Positions 25,838 through 32,420 of a stretch of DNA of 36,928 nucleotides are shown here, one piece after another (the stretch's first letter is position 1; each line of letters starts with the position of its first letter). Under the pieces are notes generated by a model. That model saw only the letters and a program-made list of their open reading frames with translations. It did not search any database and was not told the DNA's origin. Location of the stretch: NCBI GenBank assembly GCA_947643715.1, contig CANRXB010000026.1, forward strand, positions 1 to 36,928, written 5' to 3'. The position numbers and the translations under genes were made by a program. Source of the DNA: an uncultured bacterium (GTDB lineage: Bacteria > Bacillota > Clostridia > Oscillospirales > Oscillospiraceae).

Positions 25838-25917
25838 GGTTCAACACTCCTTTTCTTCACTTCTACTATACGGATCTGCGGGGTCGAATGATAGGGAAGA
25901 GGGACAAGCGGGGAAAC

Positions 25918-25956
25918 AAAAAAGACTTATCCGCAGTCCCAGACTGCGGATAAGTC
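25918..25956 (-). terminator. Riboswitch-controlled terminator before the P-type ATPase
   Basis: Perfect 15-bp stem GACTTATCCGCAGTC/GACTGCGGATAAGTC (25942-25956 with 25924-25938), 3-base loop and T6 on the minus strand. Its 5' arm contains the CTTATC (25949-25954) that can instead pair with GATAAG (26035-26040) to close the aptamer. Confidence 0.9.
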
Positions 25957-26042
25957 TTATCGTTTCATACGAGACCAGGCGGAGGCCGCCTTGCTGTTGG
26001 CGCTCGTCGCGGGACAGGTCCCGCCGATTACTCCCTTATCAC
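25921..26042 (-). ncRNA. Leader RNA with yybP-ykoY-like (Mn2+) riboswitch
   Basis: A transcript from the promoter at 26049-26077 begins with GATAAGGGAGTAATC, which resembles the conserved 5' loop (GGGGAGUA) of yybP-ykoY riboswitches, and continues with GC-rich stems (GGCGGGACC...GTCCCGC, GGCGGCCTCCGCC). It closes with GACTTATC. P1 would be GATAAG/CTTATC, mutually exclusive with a perfect 15-bp terminator, so ligand binding should favour read-through into the ATPase gene, as known for transcriptional members of the family. The second conserved loop is less clear to me (CGATAAGAC), so the family call is probable rather than certain. Confidence 0.78.
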
Positions 26043-26048
26043 AGGAAG

Positions 26049-26077
26049 ATGATAGCAGAGATCGGGGCGTCTGTCAA
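26049..26077 (-). promoter_or_regulatory. Promoter of the riboswitch-ATPase unit
   Basis: Minus strand TTGACA (26072-26077), 17 bp, TATCAT (26049-26054), immediately after the stop of the foldase gene. Confidence 0.85.
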
Positions 26078-26093
26078 GAGCGGGACAGCAGGA

Positions 26094-27284
26094 TCAGCCC
26101 ACGCCGCCGCTCTCCACCGGAGCGCTCTCGGCAGGGGCGTTTTGGGCGTCCAGGGCCTGCTGATAGGCCGCGAGCCGGTCGTAGAAGTCCGGCACGTTCA
26201 GGTTGGACAGCGCGTCGGAGCGGACGATCGCCGAGCTCTCCTGCCACTGCGTCAGGAGCTGGCTCAGTGCGTCGGGACGGAAGGAGGACTGCCACTCGGC
26301 CTTGTCCTCGTCGGTGAGGGGCAGGCGCAGCATGATGTGGTAGCCGTAGTCCGTCTCCACGATGCCGGACAGCTCTCCTTCTGCCAGCTCCAGAGCGGCC
26401 TCCCGGAAGCCGCCCACCAGGGAAGACTCGCCGTCGAAGACATAGCCGTCCGGCGCGGCCAGAGCGCCGTCCTCAGTACGGCCGTCCTCGCTGTGGGCGT
26501 TCATCAGCTCGTCGAACTTGGCGGGCATGTCCTCCGCCGCCTGGAGCTGGGTCAGCAGATCCTCGGCCTGGATCTTTTTCTCCGACACCGCGCTGTCCGC
26601 CAGCAGCTCTCCGCTGTCGTCCACCGTTTTGAGCAGGATATGCTTGACGCGGAACACCCCTTTGGAGGTGAGGTAGTCCTCCAGCTCTTCCGGGCTGGGG
26701 TCATGGGTGGCGGCTTCCAGCACGTTGGAATAATAGTGATCCATGGAGAAGATGAACTCGAAGCTCTCGTCGGAGAGGCCCCAGTAGGGGAAGATGGCCT
26801 CTATATCGGTCTCTTCGATCTGCTTACGGATCTCCTCATGCTGGGCATCGGTGAGCAGGCAGCCGAGCTCCGCCGCTTTCTGGCGCATGAGGGCGTGGTA
26901 GATCGACAGAGAAACGCTCTCTTCCAGCACGGTGTCGGCCACGTCCTCCAGCGTCATGCCGAAGTAGGGGAGGTACTGCTGCATGCTCGAGCAGGTCATA
27001 GCCAGCATGTAAAGGTACAGGTCCGCAGGTATGTCCGTACCGTTGACGGTGAGCATGACGTCTGAGGCGGACAGTCCGGCGGAGAACTCCAGCACGCCTT
27101 GGGACAGGTCCACATCGATGGAGGGGGCGGCATCCGGGTCGGTAGAGGGCGCGGCGGACCCGCTGGCACTGGGCGATACGTCAGGGGATGCGGAGGCATC
27201 GGGATCGTCGCCGGCGCAGGCGAACAGGGACAGGGCCATGGCCCCTGCCATGAGCAGGGCCAGAGATCGTTTCCAAATCTTCAT
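26094..27284 (-). CDS. PpiC-type peptidyl-prolyl isomerase lipoprotein (PrsA/SurA-like foldase)
   Basis: 396 residues from the ATG at 27282-27284, preceded by GGAGCG. The signal peptide MKIWKRSLALLMAGAMALSLFAC ends in a lipobox with Cys23, then an Asp/Ser/Pro-rich linker (about 24-60). The middle is a SurA-N-like helical region, and a parvulin domain starts at FRVKHILLKTVDDSGEL and ends with ETDYGYHIMLRLPL. The protein is expected on the outer face of the membrane, helping exported proteins fold. A promoter with TATAAT is at 27338-27366. Whether catalysis is kept cannot be judged from motifs alone. Confidence 0.9.
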   Translation of the reverse strand: MKIWKRSLALLMAGAMALSLFACAGDDPDASASPDVSPSASGSAAPSTDPDAAPSIDVDLSQGVLEFSAGLSASDVMLTVNGTDIPADLYLYMLAMTCSSMQQYLPYFGMTLEDVADTVLEESVSLSIYHALMRQKAAELGCLLTDAQHEEIRKQIEETDIEAIFPYWGLSDESFEFIFSMDHYYSNVLEAATHDPSPEELEDYLTSKGVFRVKHILLKTVDDSGELLADSAVSEKKIQAEDLLTQLQAAEDMPAKFDELMNAHSEDGRTEDGALAAPDGYVFDGESSLVGGFREAALELAEGELSGIVETDYGYHIMLRLPLTDEDKAEWQSSFRPDALSQLLTQWQESSAIVRSDALSNLNVPDFYDRLAAYQQALDAQNAPAESAPVESGGVG

Positions 27285-27337
27285 GATTCGCTCCATTCAC
27301 GAGAGTAGATTCACGGCGAGATGAGCCGCTGAGGTAT

Positions 27338-27366
27338 ATTATACATCATCGGATCGGGAAATGCAA
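27338..27366 (-). promoter_or_regulatory. Promoter of the foldase gene
   Basis: Minus strand TTGCAT (27361-27366), 17 bp, TATAAT (27338-27343), about 54 bp before the start codon. Confidence 0.72.
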
Positions 27367-27388
27367 ACGCAGATCCACACGGATTGGT

Positions 27389-27430
27389 CTGAGAGCTGCC
27401 CGGCCCGCGAAGGATGGCCGGCGCTCTCAG
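27389..27430 (-). terminator. Imperfect hairpin at the end of the 117-residue gene
   Basis: CTGAGAGC (27389-27396) pairs with GCTCTCAG (27423-27430), with further GC pairing inside; it overlaps the stop codon and lacks a clear U-tract, so terminator function is uncertain. Confidence 0.45.
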
Positions 27431-27780
27431 AACAGCAGGACCCGGATCGTCAGCGCGGCCATGACCGCCGCTACGCTCAAGGTGGCGGTGAGTTCGGCGG
27501 CGAACATGGCCCGGCTCCTCTTGTCCTTCCGGCGGGCGCGCCACTGTGCGGGCGCGTCTTCGTCCGGCTCTTCGTCCAGCCAGTCGGCTATTTCCGGCTC
27601 ATCCTGGGCCTGTTCCAGCCACGCGGTCAGATCGATCACGTTGTCCCCACCCGGATGGCGGGCCCCCTGCGCGGGGCCGTGCGCCGAAGTGGGCCGATGT
27701 TCCTTGGCCGAGCTGCTTTCAAAGCCTGCGGCCATGGCGCTGTGGTCCCAGCCGGTGGAAGTGTAGGATATGGTGTGCAT
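27427..27780 (-). CDS. Small protein with one C-terminal transmembrane helix
   Basis: 117 residues from the ATG at 27778-27780, 9 bp after GGAGG. Not recognised. A polar, Ser/His/Ala-rich N-terminal half (MHTISYTSTGWDHSAMAAGF...) leads to an acidic stretch VIDLTAWLEQAQDEPEIADWLDEEPDED, a basic patch WRARRKDKRSRA, and a final hydrophobic helix ELTATLSVAAVMAALTIRVLLF. This suggests a tail-anchored protein with its N-terminus in the cytoplasm. The frame is open back to 27879 without a ribosome site. It has a promoter with a perfect -35 at 27898-27926, and its leader contains another small frame with an even better ribosome site. Confidence 0.6.
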   Translation of the reverse strand: MHTISYTSTGWDHSAMAAGFESSSAKEHRPTSAHGPAQGARHPGGDNVIDLTAWLEQAQDEPEIADWLDEEPDEDAPAQWRARRKDKRSRAMFAAELTATLSVAAVMAALTIRVLLF

Positions 27781-27847
27781 CGTTCGGAACCTCCTCTCGA
27801 CCTCGCGACATCCGGGCGCCGCCGCTTTGGTCCCATAAAACGGGCAT
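27719..27847 (-). CDS. Possible 42-codon leader ORF overlapping the 117-residue gene
   Basis: MPVLWDQSGGARMSRGREEV and on to a TGA at 27719-27721. It is the first frame in the transcript and has the best ribosome site here, AAGGAGG 4 bp before the ATG (27845-27847), itself inside the palindrome CCTCCTAAGGAGG. It overlaps the start of the 117-residue gene in another frame, so only one may be real, or its translation may regulate the second. Confidence 0.3.
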   Translation of the reverse strand: MPVLWDQSGGARMSRGREEVPNDAHHILHFHRLGPQRHGRRL

Positions 27848-27897
27848 CTATCCTCCTTAGGAGGAATGTTTTTCGACATTTTGTGCCGCTTTTTCTT

Positions 27898-27926
27898 ATG
27901 ATAATATATCCGTTCGATTTTGTCAA
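27898..27926 (-). promoter_or_regulatory. Promoter upstream of the small membrane protein
   Basis: Minus strand TTGACA (27921-27926), 17 bp, TATCAT (27898-27903); the same hexamers as the riboswitch promoter at 26049-26077. Confidence 0.82.
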
Positions 27927-27949
27927 GGGGGTTTCAAAATTTTGTTCGA

Positions 27950-27991
27950 GAAAAATAAAAAGGAGCGCTCCCGGTCGGACCGGGAGCGCTC
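27950..27991 (-). terminator. Terminator of the M23 peptidase gene
   Basis: GAGCGCTCCCGG/CCGGGAGCGCTC (27980-27991 with 27963-27974), short loop, then a T-rich run on the minus strand; about 15 bp after the stop codon. Confidence 0.9.
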
Positions 27992-28005
27992 GAGAAAGCT
28001 GTGCC

Positions 28006-29712
28006 TTATTGCAGATAGTTCCTGGGATTGACGCTGGTGCCGTTGACGCGCACCTCGAAGTGGCAGTGAGGACCACTGGCATTGCCGGTCATGCCCGCCC
28101 GGGCGATGATCTGGCCCTGGTACACCTTTTGCCCCACGCTCACCAAAACGGAGGAATTGTGGGCATAATAGGTGATGGTGCCGTTGTCGTGCTGGATGGC
28201 CACCAGGTTGCCATAGCTCCCGCTCCAGCCCGCCTTGATGACAGTGCCGCCGTCGGAGGCTTTGATGCCGGTGCCCATGGGGCAGGCGATGTCCAGCCCG
28301 AGATGGAAGTCATAGCTCCCCCACAGATTGCGGGAACCGAAGTTGGAGGTGATCCTGCCCCGCACCGGCCAGATATAATAGCCGTTGGAAGCGGTGACGG
28401 GCCGGGGCGTCGTGCCGGTGTAGGAATAGGTGATCGTGGCCTCTTTCAAAGTCTCGGTGGACTTGACCTCACGGCCCATCTCCACGCCGTTGATATAGGC
28501 CACATAGGCGTTCACCCGCTCCAGGCCGTCCTCGCCCTCTTCCTTCACCTGGGTATCGCCCACATAGAGGTCGGGCGTCTCGATATACTCCACGGGGCTG
28601 GGCACGGTCTCCTCGTAGGTCTCGTCCGCCACCATCTGGACCGACAGATAGGGCACCGCCTGACGGATGACCAGTTCCTGGTCCACCCACAGCTTATCGA
28701 CGATGACGTCAGGGTTGAGTACGGACAGCTCGTTGGGCCACATGTCCAGAGAATAGGCGATGGCGTTGAAGGTGTCGCCCTTCTTCACCGTGTAGACCGC
28801 CTGCTCCTCCTCGAGCTGGTGCAGGGTGGTGCGGATGCTCTCAGTGTCGAACTGCGTGTTGGCGGGCAGCTCGATGGGGTATACCTCCACCTCCTCCACG
28901 AACTCGTAGCTCACGGTGTCCACGGTGAGGTAAGGCTGGGCCACTTCGTCCAGCATGTTGTAGAGTTCGTCCTTGGTGGGGGCGTAGCCCAGCTCCTGGC
29001 CGTCCACACGCAGGCCGTAGGCGGTCATCAGCGCGCCCACGTCGTCGAACAGGGTGTCCTCCATCTGGGTGGTATCGCTCAGCTCGCCGGGGTTGACGTA
29101 CACCGGGGTCAGGGAGATGTCCGCGTCGTAGTTGAAATGCTCCCCCAGGATGTCGGAGGCACGGGACTCGATGTTGCCCACGATGGTGTCCACTTCGTCC
29201 TGGCCGGACACCACGCCCACCTCCTGGCCGTTCACGTTGAACGCAAACGCCCTGATATAGCTCCCATTGAACGTGGAGGCGCAGACGACGACGGCCAGCA
29301 GCGTCACGTACAGCAGCGGGGAGACGGGGTGGCGGTCCACCACCGAGCGGACCTTCGCCACAGCCGCGCTCACGCTGTCCCAGCCGTCGGCAGTGGCGTC
29401 GCAGATCCACTCCCAACACGCGCCGCCCGTGCGGCTCAGGGCCTTGAACGCCCGTGCGGCCTTCTCCTTCAGCGTTCCGCGCTGGGCGTTGGCACGTACT
29501 TTTTCGATCAGCGCGTGGGACAGGCGCTTCTCTTTCTTCACCTTGGCCGACCGGGCCCGGGCAGCTTCCCGCTCCGCTTTCTTTTCTGCGGCCTCGGTCT
29601 CCTCGATGTATCTCCTCCAGGAACGGGGCTGTCCGGAGGCGTTCTCCTCCTTGGCCCCGATCTTCTCTGTGGTATCTTCGGTAGGCTTGTGATCTCTCTC
29701 GGTCTGCTCCAC
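28006..29712 (-). CDS. Membrane-anchored M23 family metallopeptidase with LysM and G5-like domains
   Basis: 568 residues from a GTG (29710-29712) behind GGAGGG; an upstream TTG at 29766 has no ribosome site. Order: charged cytoplasmic segment of about 125 residues, one transmembrane helix (130-148), a region of unknown fold, LysM (307-349: YTVKKGDTFNAIAYSL...), a G5-like beta domain (about 353-432), and a LytM/M23 domain (467-562). Zinc ligands are visible as His470 and Asp474 in FHLGLD and His551 in GPHCHFE, with His518 and His549 as catalytic histidines. It should cut peptidoglycan cross-bridges at the cell surface. A WalR-like box is in its leader. Confidence 0.93.
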   Translation of the reverse strand: MEQTERDHKPTEDTTEKIGAKEENASGQPRSWRRYIEETEAAEKKAEREAARARSAKVKKEKRLSHALIEKVRANAQRGTLKEKAARAFKALSRTGGACWEWICDATADGWDSVSAAVAKVRSVVDRHPVSPLLYVTLLAVVVCASTFNGSYIRAFAFNVNGQEVGVVSGQDEVDTIVGNIESRASDILGEHFNYDADISLTPVYVNPGELSDTTQMEDTLFDDVGALMTAYGLRVDGQELGYAPTKDELYNMLDEVAQPYLTVDTVSYEFVEEVEVYPIELPANTQFDTESIRTTLHQLEEEQAVYTVKKGDTFNAIAYSLDMWPNELSVLNPDVIVDKLWVDQELVIRQAVPYLSVQMVADETYEETVPSPVEYIETPDLYVGDTQVKEEGEDGLERVNAYVAYINGVEMGREVKSTETLKEATITYSYTGTTPRPVTASNGYYIWPVRGRITSNFGSRNLWGSYDFHLGLDIACPMGTGIKASDGGTVIKAGWSGSYGNLVAIQHDNGTITYYAHNSSVLVSVGQKVYQGQIIARAGMTGNASGPHCHFEVRVNGTSVNPRNYLQ

Positions 29713-29780
29713 GAAATTTCCCTCCTGTTTGGCGTTCGCTTTTTCGGACACGAGAAAACGTGACAAAGAAACGGAAAAGG

Positions 29781-29797
29781 GTTACAAAACGGTTACA
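29781..29797 (-). promoter_or_regulatory. WalR-type box upstream of the M23 peptidase
   Basis: Minus strand TGTAAC-CGTTT-TGTAAC fits the WalR consensus TGTWAH-N5-TGTWAH at every position. It lies just downstream of the -10 box, about where transcription would start, a position that would suit repression. Confidence 0.65.
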
Positions 29798-29802
29798 GGC
29801 AC

Positions 29803-29831
29803 ATCCTACACCATTTTGTCCCGTTCGTCAA
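29803..29831 (-). promoter_or_regulatory. Promoter of the M23 peptidase gene
   Basis: Minus strand TTGACG (29826-29831), 17 bp, TAGGAT (29803-29808). Confidence 0.65.
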
Positions 29832-29997
29832 CCCCTGAATTTCCAGGATCGGACCAAGATAGGTTATGAGAGCCTGTTTTGGGCGGGGCGGATCGCGTCG
29901 CTCCGCGGAGACTTTTGGAGAGAAGCGGCACATTTTGCAGGACCTCCGGCAAAACATACAAAAACAGGTCCGTTTTTTCGCCCTTTTGCCCAGCCTC
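29832..29997. other. Intergenic stretch without a recognised gene
   Basis: Between the divergent M23 and thiT promoters. The only structure seen is GGACCT/AGGTCC (29940-29945 with 29966-29971) followed by T6 on the plus strand, a weak terminator-like hairpin with no gene in front of it. Confidence 0.5.
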
Positions 29998-30026
29998 TTG
30001 ACAGGGGCGCCCCGTTGCCGTACAAT
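29998..30026 (+). promoter_or_regulatory. Promoter of the thiT operon
   Basis: TTGACA (29998-30003), 17 bp, TACAAT (30021-30026), 28 bp before the riboswitch. Confidence 0.88.
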
Positions 30027-30053
30027 GGTCGTACCATGAACGTGGATGAAAGA

Positions 30054-30152
30054 ACACAGGGGCGCTGGGGATCTTTCCCGGCTGAGATGTGGGGCGAGAA
30101 GCGGCTCCCGGTCCCTCGTACCTGATCCGGGCAATGCCGGCGTAGGGAGTGT
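30054..30152 (+). ncRNA. TPP riboswitch (THI element)
   Basis: The conserved blocks are all present in order: GGGGCGCTGGGG, GGCTGAGATG, ACCTGATCCGGGCAATGCCGG and CGTAGGGAGT; ACAC/GTGT at the ends closes P1. It binds thiamine pyrophosphate and should switch off thiT and the HAD gene when thiamine is plentiful, through the terminator at 30186-30230. Confidence 0.97.
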
Positions 30153-30185
30153 ATCCGACGAGAAGAGCCATCGTGTCGTCCCTCC

Positions 30186-30230
30186 TGCCCGCCGCATCGC
30201 GCTGTCCGTATGCGGGCATCTTTATTTTTA
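30186..30230 (+). terminator. Expression-platform terminator of the TPP riboswitch
   Basis: TGCCCGC (30186-30192) pairs with GCGGGCA (30212-30218), followed by a T-rich run (30219-30229), just before the thiT ribosome site. Confidence 0.85.
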
Positions 30231-30246
30231 GAGGAGGGGGGACGTG

Positions 30247-30837
30247 ATGTCGCACAGCAGATCGCATCTCACCGTGCGCTGGCTGGTGGAGAGCGCCGTC
30301 ATGATCGCCATCGGCACCGTGCTCAGCGAGTTCCCCAAGATCGATCTCCCTCTGGGCGGCGGCTTGACCATATGCTCCATGCTGCCCCTGGTGCTCGTCT
30401 CCTGGCGGTACGGCTGCGGCCGGGGGCTGGTGTGCGCTGCGGCGTACAGCCTGCTCCAGCTCCTGCTGGGGTCGAACAACTTGCAGTATGCTGCCTCCGC
30501 CCTCATGGCGGCCGGCATCGTCTTGTTGGACTATCTCGTGCCCTACACCGTCATCGGCTTGGCCGGGATGTTCAAGGGCAGGACCCACGACCCCCGCGTG
30601 GCCTTGGTGCTGGGCATCGCGAGCACGTTCCTGCTGCGCCTGCTGTGTCACTTCATCACCGGCTGGTGGATCTGGGACGCTTTGTGGCCCAACGAGTTCG
30701 GCTGGACCGGCCCGGTATATTCCATCGTTTATAACGGCAGCTACATGGCCGCAGAGATCGCGATCACCTGCACGGTGGCCTGGGCCCTGTGCTCCACGCC
30801 GCTGAAAAGGTACTTCGACGGCGAAGATCTGAGATAA
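30247..30837 (+). CDS. thiT: Thiamine ECF transporter S component ThiT
   Basis: 196 residues from the ATG at 30247, 9 bp from AGGAGG; a GTG directly before it (30244) is an alternative. Six hydrophobic helices; the start SRSHLTVRWLVESAVMIAIGTVLSEFPKIDLPLGGGLTICSMLPLVLVSWRYG and the later HFITGWWIWDALWP match ThiT, whose Trp and Tyr residues stack on thiamine. It is the membrane substrate-binding subunit of a group II ECF transporter; the shared EcfA/A'/T energising module is not in this window. A TPP riboswitch directly upstream confirms the substrate class. The HAD gene follows in the same operon. Confidence 0.96.
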   Translation: MSHSRSHLTVRWLVESAVMIAIGTVLSEFPKIDLPLGGGLTICSMLPLVLVSWRYGCGRGLVCAAAYSLLQLLLGSNNLQYAASALMAAGIVLLDYLVPYTVIGLAGMFKGRTHDPRVALVLGIASTFLLRLLCHFITGWWIWDALWPNEFGWTGPVYSIVYNGSYMAAEIAITCTVAWALCSTPLKRYFDGEDLR

Positions 30838-30849
30838 GGACTGATCCAC

Positions 30850-31665
30850 GTGGGCAGATTCGACGGCGTACTGTTCTTCAGCGACTACGACGACACCTTG
30901 TATAACAGCCGCCGCACCGTTTCGCCGGAGGACCGGGCGGCCATCCGCTACCTCATCGAGAACGGCGGGCGTTTCTCCATCGCCACCGGCCGGGCCCACC
31001 GCACCTTCACCCCGCAGATCGAGAAAGAGGATCTGCCCATCAACGCCCCTGTGGTGCTCTCCAACGGCGCGGCCATTTATGACTACGCCGGGGACCGCTA
31101 CCTGCTGGACTCCTGCCTGGATAAGAGCGCGCCCCACTGGCTGGCAGAGCTGTGCGGCGTTTTCCCGGCCCTGGGCTTCGAGGCGTATCACGGGGAGGAC
31201 ATCTACGTCCACAACCCCAACCGCATCACCTGGGAGCATCTGGCCAAGGTGGGCGGGACGCAGATCCTCTGCCCCATCCTGGAGATGCCCACGCCCTGGA
31301 GCAAGGTCATCCTCCAGCAGGATCAGCCTTATCTGGAGGAGGTGCGGGCCCACCTCCTGGCGCGGTGGGGGGACAGATGCGAGGCGATCTTCTCCAACCG
31401 CTATCTTCTGGAGATCACCGCCAAGGGCTGCGACAAGGGGGCCATGGTGGCGAAGGTGGCCCAGCTCCTCTATATCTCCCCAAAGCATCTCTATTGCATC
31501 GGGGACAATGAGAACGACATCCCCATGCTGGCCCTGTCCGCCATCCCCTTCGCCCCGGCCAACTGCTCCCAGCCGGTGAAGGACTGGGGGGCCCGGGTGC
31601 TCAGGCACTGCGATGAACACGCCGTGGCCCAGGCCATCGAGATCCTGGACTCCATCTATCGATGA
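30850..31665 (+). CDS. HAD-superfamily (Cof-type, IIB) phosphatase
   Basis: 271 residues; GTG start 9 bp after AAGGA, which overlaps the thiT stop. HAD motif I is SDYDDTL (Asp12, Asp14), motif II is VVLSNGA, and motifs III/IV are the late Lys of GCDKGAMV and GDNENDIPMLALS. The large cap between motifs II and III is the Cof/type IIB kind. It is co-transcribed with thiT under the TPP riboswitch, so a thiamine-related phosphate ester is a sensible substrate guess; E. coli Cof is known to act on the thiamine precursor HMP-PP. The family is promiscuous, so the exact substrate is open. Confidence 0.92.
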   Translation: MGRFDGVLFFSDYDDTLYNSRRTVSPEDRAAIRYLIENGGRFSIATGRAHRTFTPQIEKEDLPINAPVVLSNGAAIYDYAGDRYLLDSCLDKSAPHWLAELCGVFPALGFEAYHGEDIYVHNPNRITWEHLAKVGGTQILCPILEMPTPWSKVILQQDQPYLEEVRAHLLARWGDRCEAIFSNRYLLEITAKGCDKGAMVAKVAQLLYISPKHLYCIGDNENDIPMLALSAIPFAPANCSQPVKDWGARVLRHCDEHAVAQAIEILDSIYR

Positions 31666-31669
31666 GAAA

Positions 31670-31705
31670 GGCCCTGTCCGCCCAGCGGACAGGGCCTCGT
31701 TTCGT
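31670..31705. terminator. Terminator between the HAD gene and the HD gene
   Basis: GGCCCTGTCCGC/GCGGACAGGGCC, 12-bp perfect stem (31670-31681 with 31685-31696), T-rich on the plus side and TTTC on the minus side, so it probably serves both convergent genes. Confidence 0.85.
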
Positions 31706-31716
31706 TCCTGCGGGCC

Positions 31717-32301
31717 TCAGCGCTCTTTCTCCAGGAAATAGGACGCTTCCATGTCCGCCGTGGCCAGGGCGAAGGCCAAGGGATACTGCTGCAGCGCCTG
31801 GCCGACCATCCGGTTGTCCTCCGTGCCGGAGAAGCCCATGTGCCAGCGGATGGCCATGGCTTCCTCTCGGGTGAGGCGCATGAAGCCGGAGATGATATAC
31901 ACCGATTTCTCGCCGTGACCATAGGGCAGCTTGTCCTCGTAGTAGAACGTGGGGACCTTCTCCCATTTCCCGGTGGAGTCGTCCTTCACGTTCCTCGTCC
32001 CCGCCTTGTAGCAGCCGATCTTGCACAGGTCGTGGAGCAGGCCGGCGATGGCCGCCGACTCCATCTCATACTCCAGGCCGTACAGCTCCTTCACCCGAGG
32101 GCGTTCCAGGTACGCCTCCAGGCAGCGGAACACGTTGACGCTGTGGTCGCACAGCCCTCCGGCATAGGACCCGTGGTAGCGGGCGGAGGCGGGAGCGGTG
32201 AAAAAATCGCTCTTGTCCTGGAGATAGTCCAGCAGCTCTTCGGCCCCCTCCCGGTGGATATGTTCCTGATAGATCTGGATGAATTCCTCTTTGCCCGGCA
32301 T
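31717..32301 (-). CDS. HD-domain hydrolase
   Basis: 194 residues. The metal-binding residues of an HD phosphohydrolase fold are seen in GGLCDHSVNVFRCL, AGLLHDLCKIG (the HD pair), and YGHGEKSVYIISGFMRLTREEAMAIRWHMGF. A region NVKDDSTGKWEKVPTFYYEDKLPYG between them is typical of a group of uncharacterised clostridial HD proteins. The substrate is unknown; nucleotides are common for the fold. The ATG follows GAGGAGGG. It stands alone between two terminators on the minus strand. Confidence 0.85.
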   Translation of the reverse strand: MPGKEEFIQIYQEHIHREGAEELLDYLQDKSDFFTAPASARYHGSYAGGLCDHSVNVFRCLEAYLERPRVKELYGLEYEMESAAIAGLLHDLCKIGCYKAGTRNVKDDSTGKWEKVPTFYYEDKLPYGHGEKSVYIISGFMRLTREEAMAIRWHMGFSGTEDNRMVGQALQQYPLAFALATADMEASYFLEKER

Positions 32302-32339
32302 GACGCGCCCTCCTCAAAGAACAGTCTTTCCCCCATTAT

Positions 32340-32382
32340 AGCAAAAACGCGGCCTGCCTGCAAACGTTTTGCAGGCAGGCCG
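32340..32382 (-). terminator. Terminator of the gntR-ABC operon
   Basis: CGGCCTGCCTGCAAA pairs with TTTGCAGGCAGGCCG (32350-32364 with 32368-32382), a 15-bp stem, with T5 on the minus strand. Confidence 0.9.
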
Positions 32383-32420
32383 TTCCATGGACTTCTCCAA
32401 AAGGTCCGTTTATCGTCCCA

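Noticed and set aside
23417-25891. An 824-codon plus-strand frame opposite the P-type ATPase
   Set aside because: Antisense shadow with Gly/His/Val-rich composition; the ATPase has all P-type motifs on the minus strand.
25924-25956. TTATCC in the riboswitch terminator as a DnaA box
   Set aside because: It does not match TTATCCACA and is explained by the terminator and aptamer pairing; no DnaA-box cluster was seen in the window.
27361-29763. An 800-codon plus-strand frame opposite the M23 peptidase and the small membrane protein
   Set aside because: Crosses a terminator and two promoters and has antisense composition.
29865-30038. A 57-codon plus-strand frame reading MRACFGRGGSRRS...
   Set aside because: No ribosome site and it crosses the thiT promoter; chance frame.
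29806-31620. A 604-codon minus-strand frame opposite thiT and the HAD gene
   Set aside because: Runs through the TPP riboswitch; no motif; thiT and HAD are secure.
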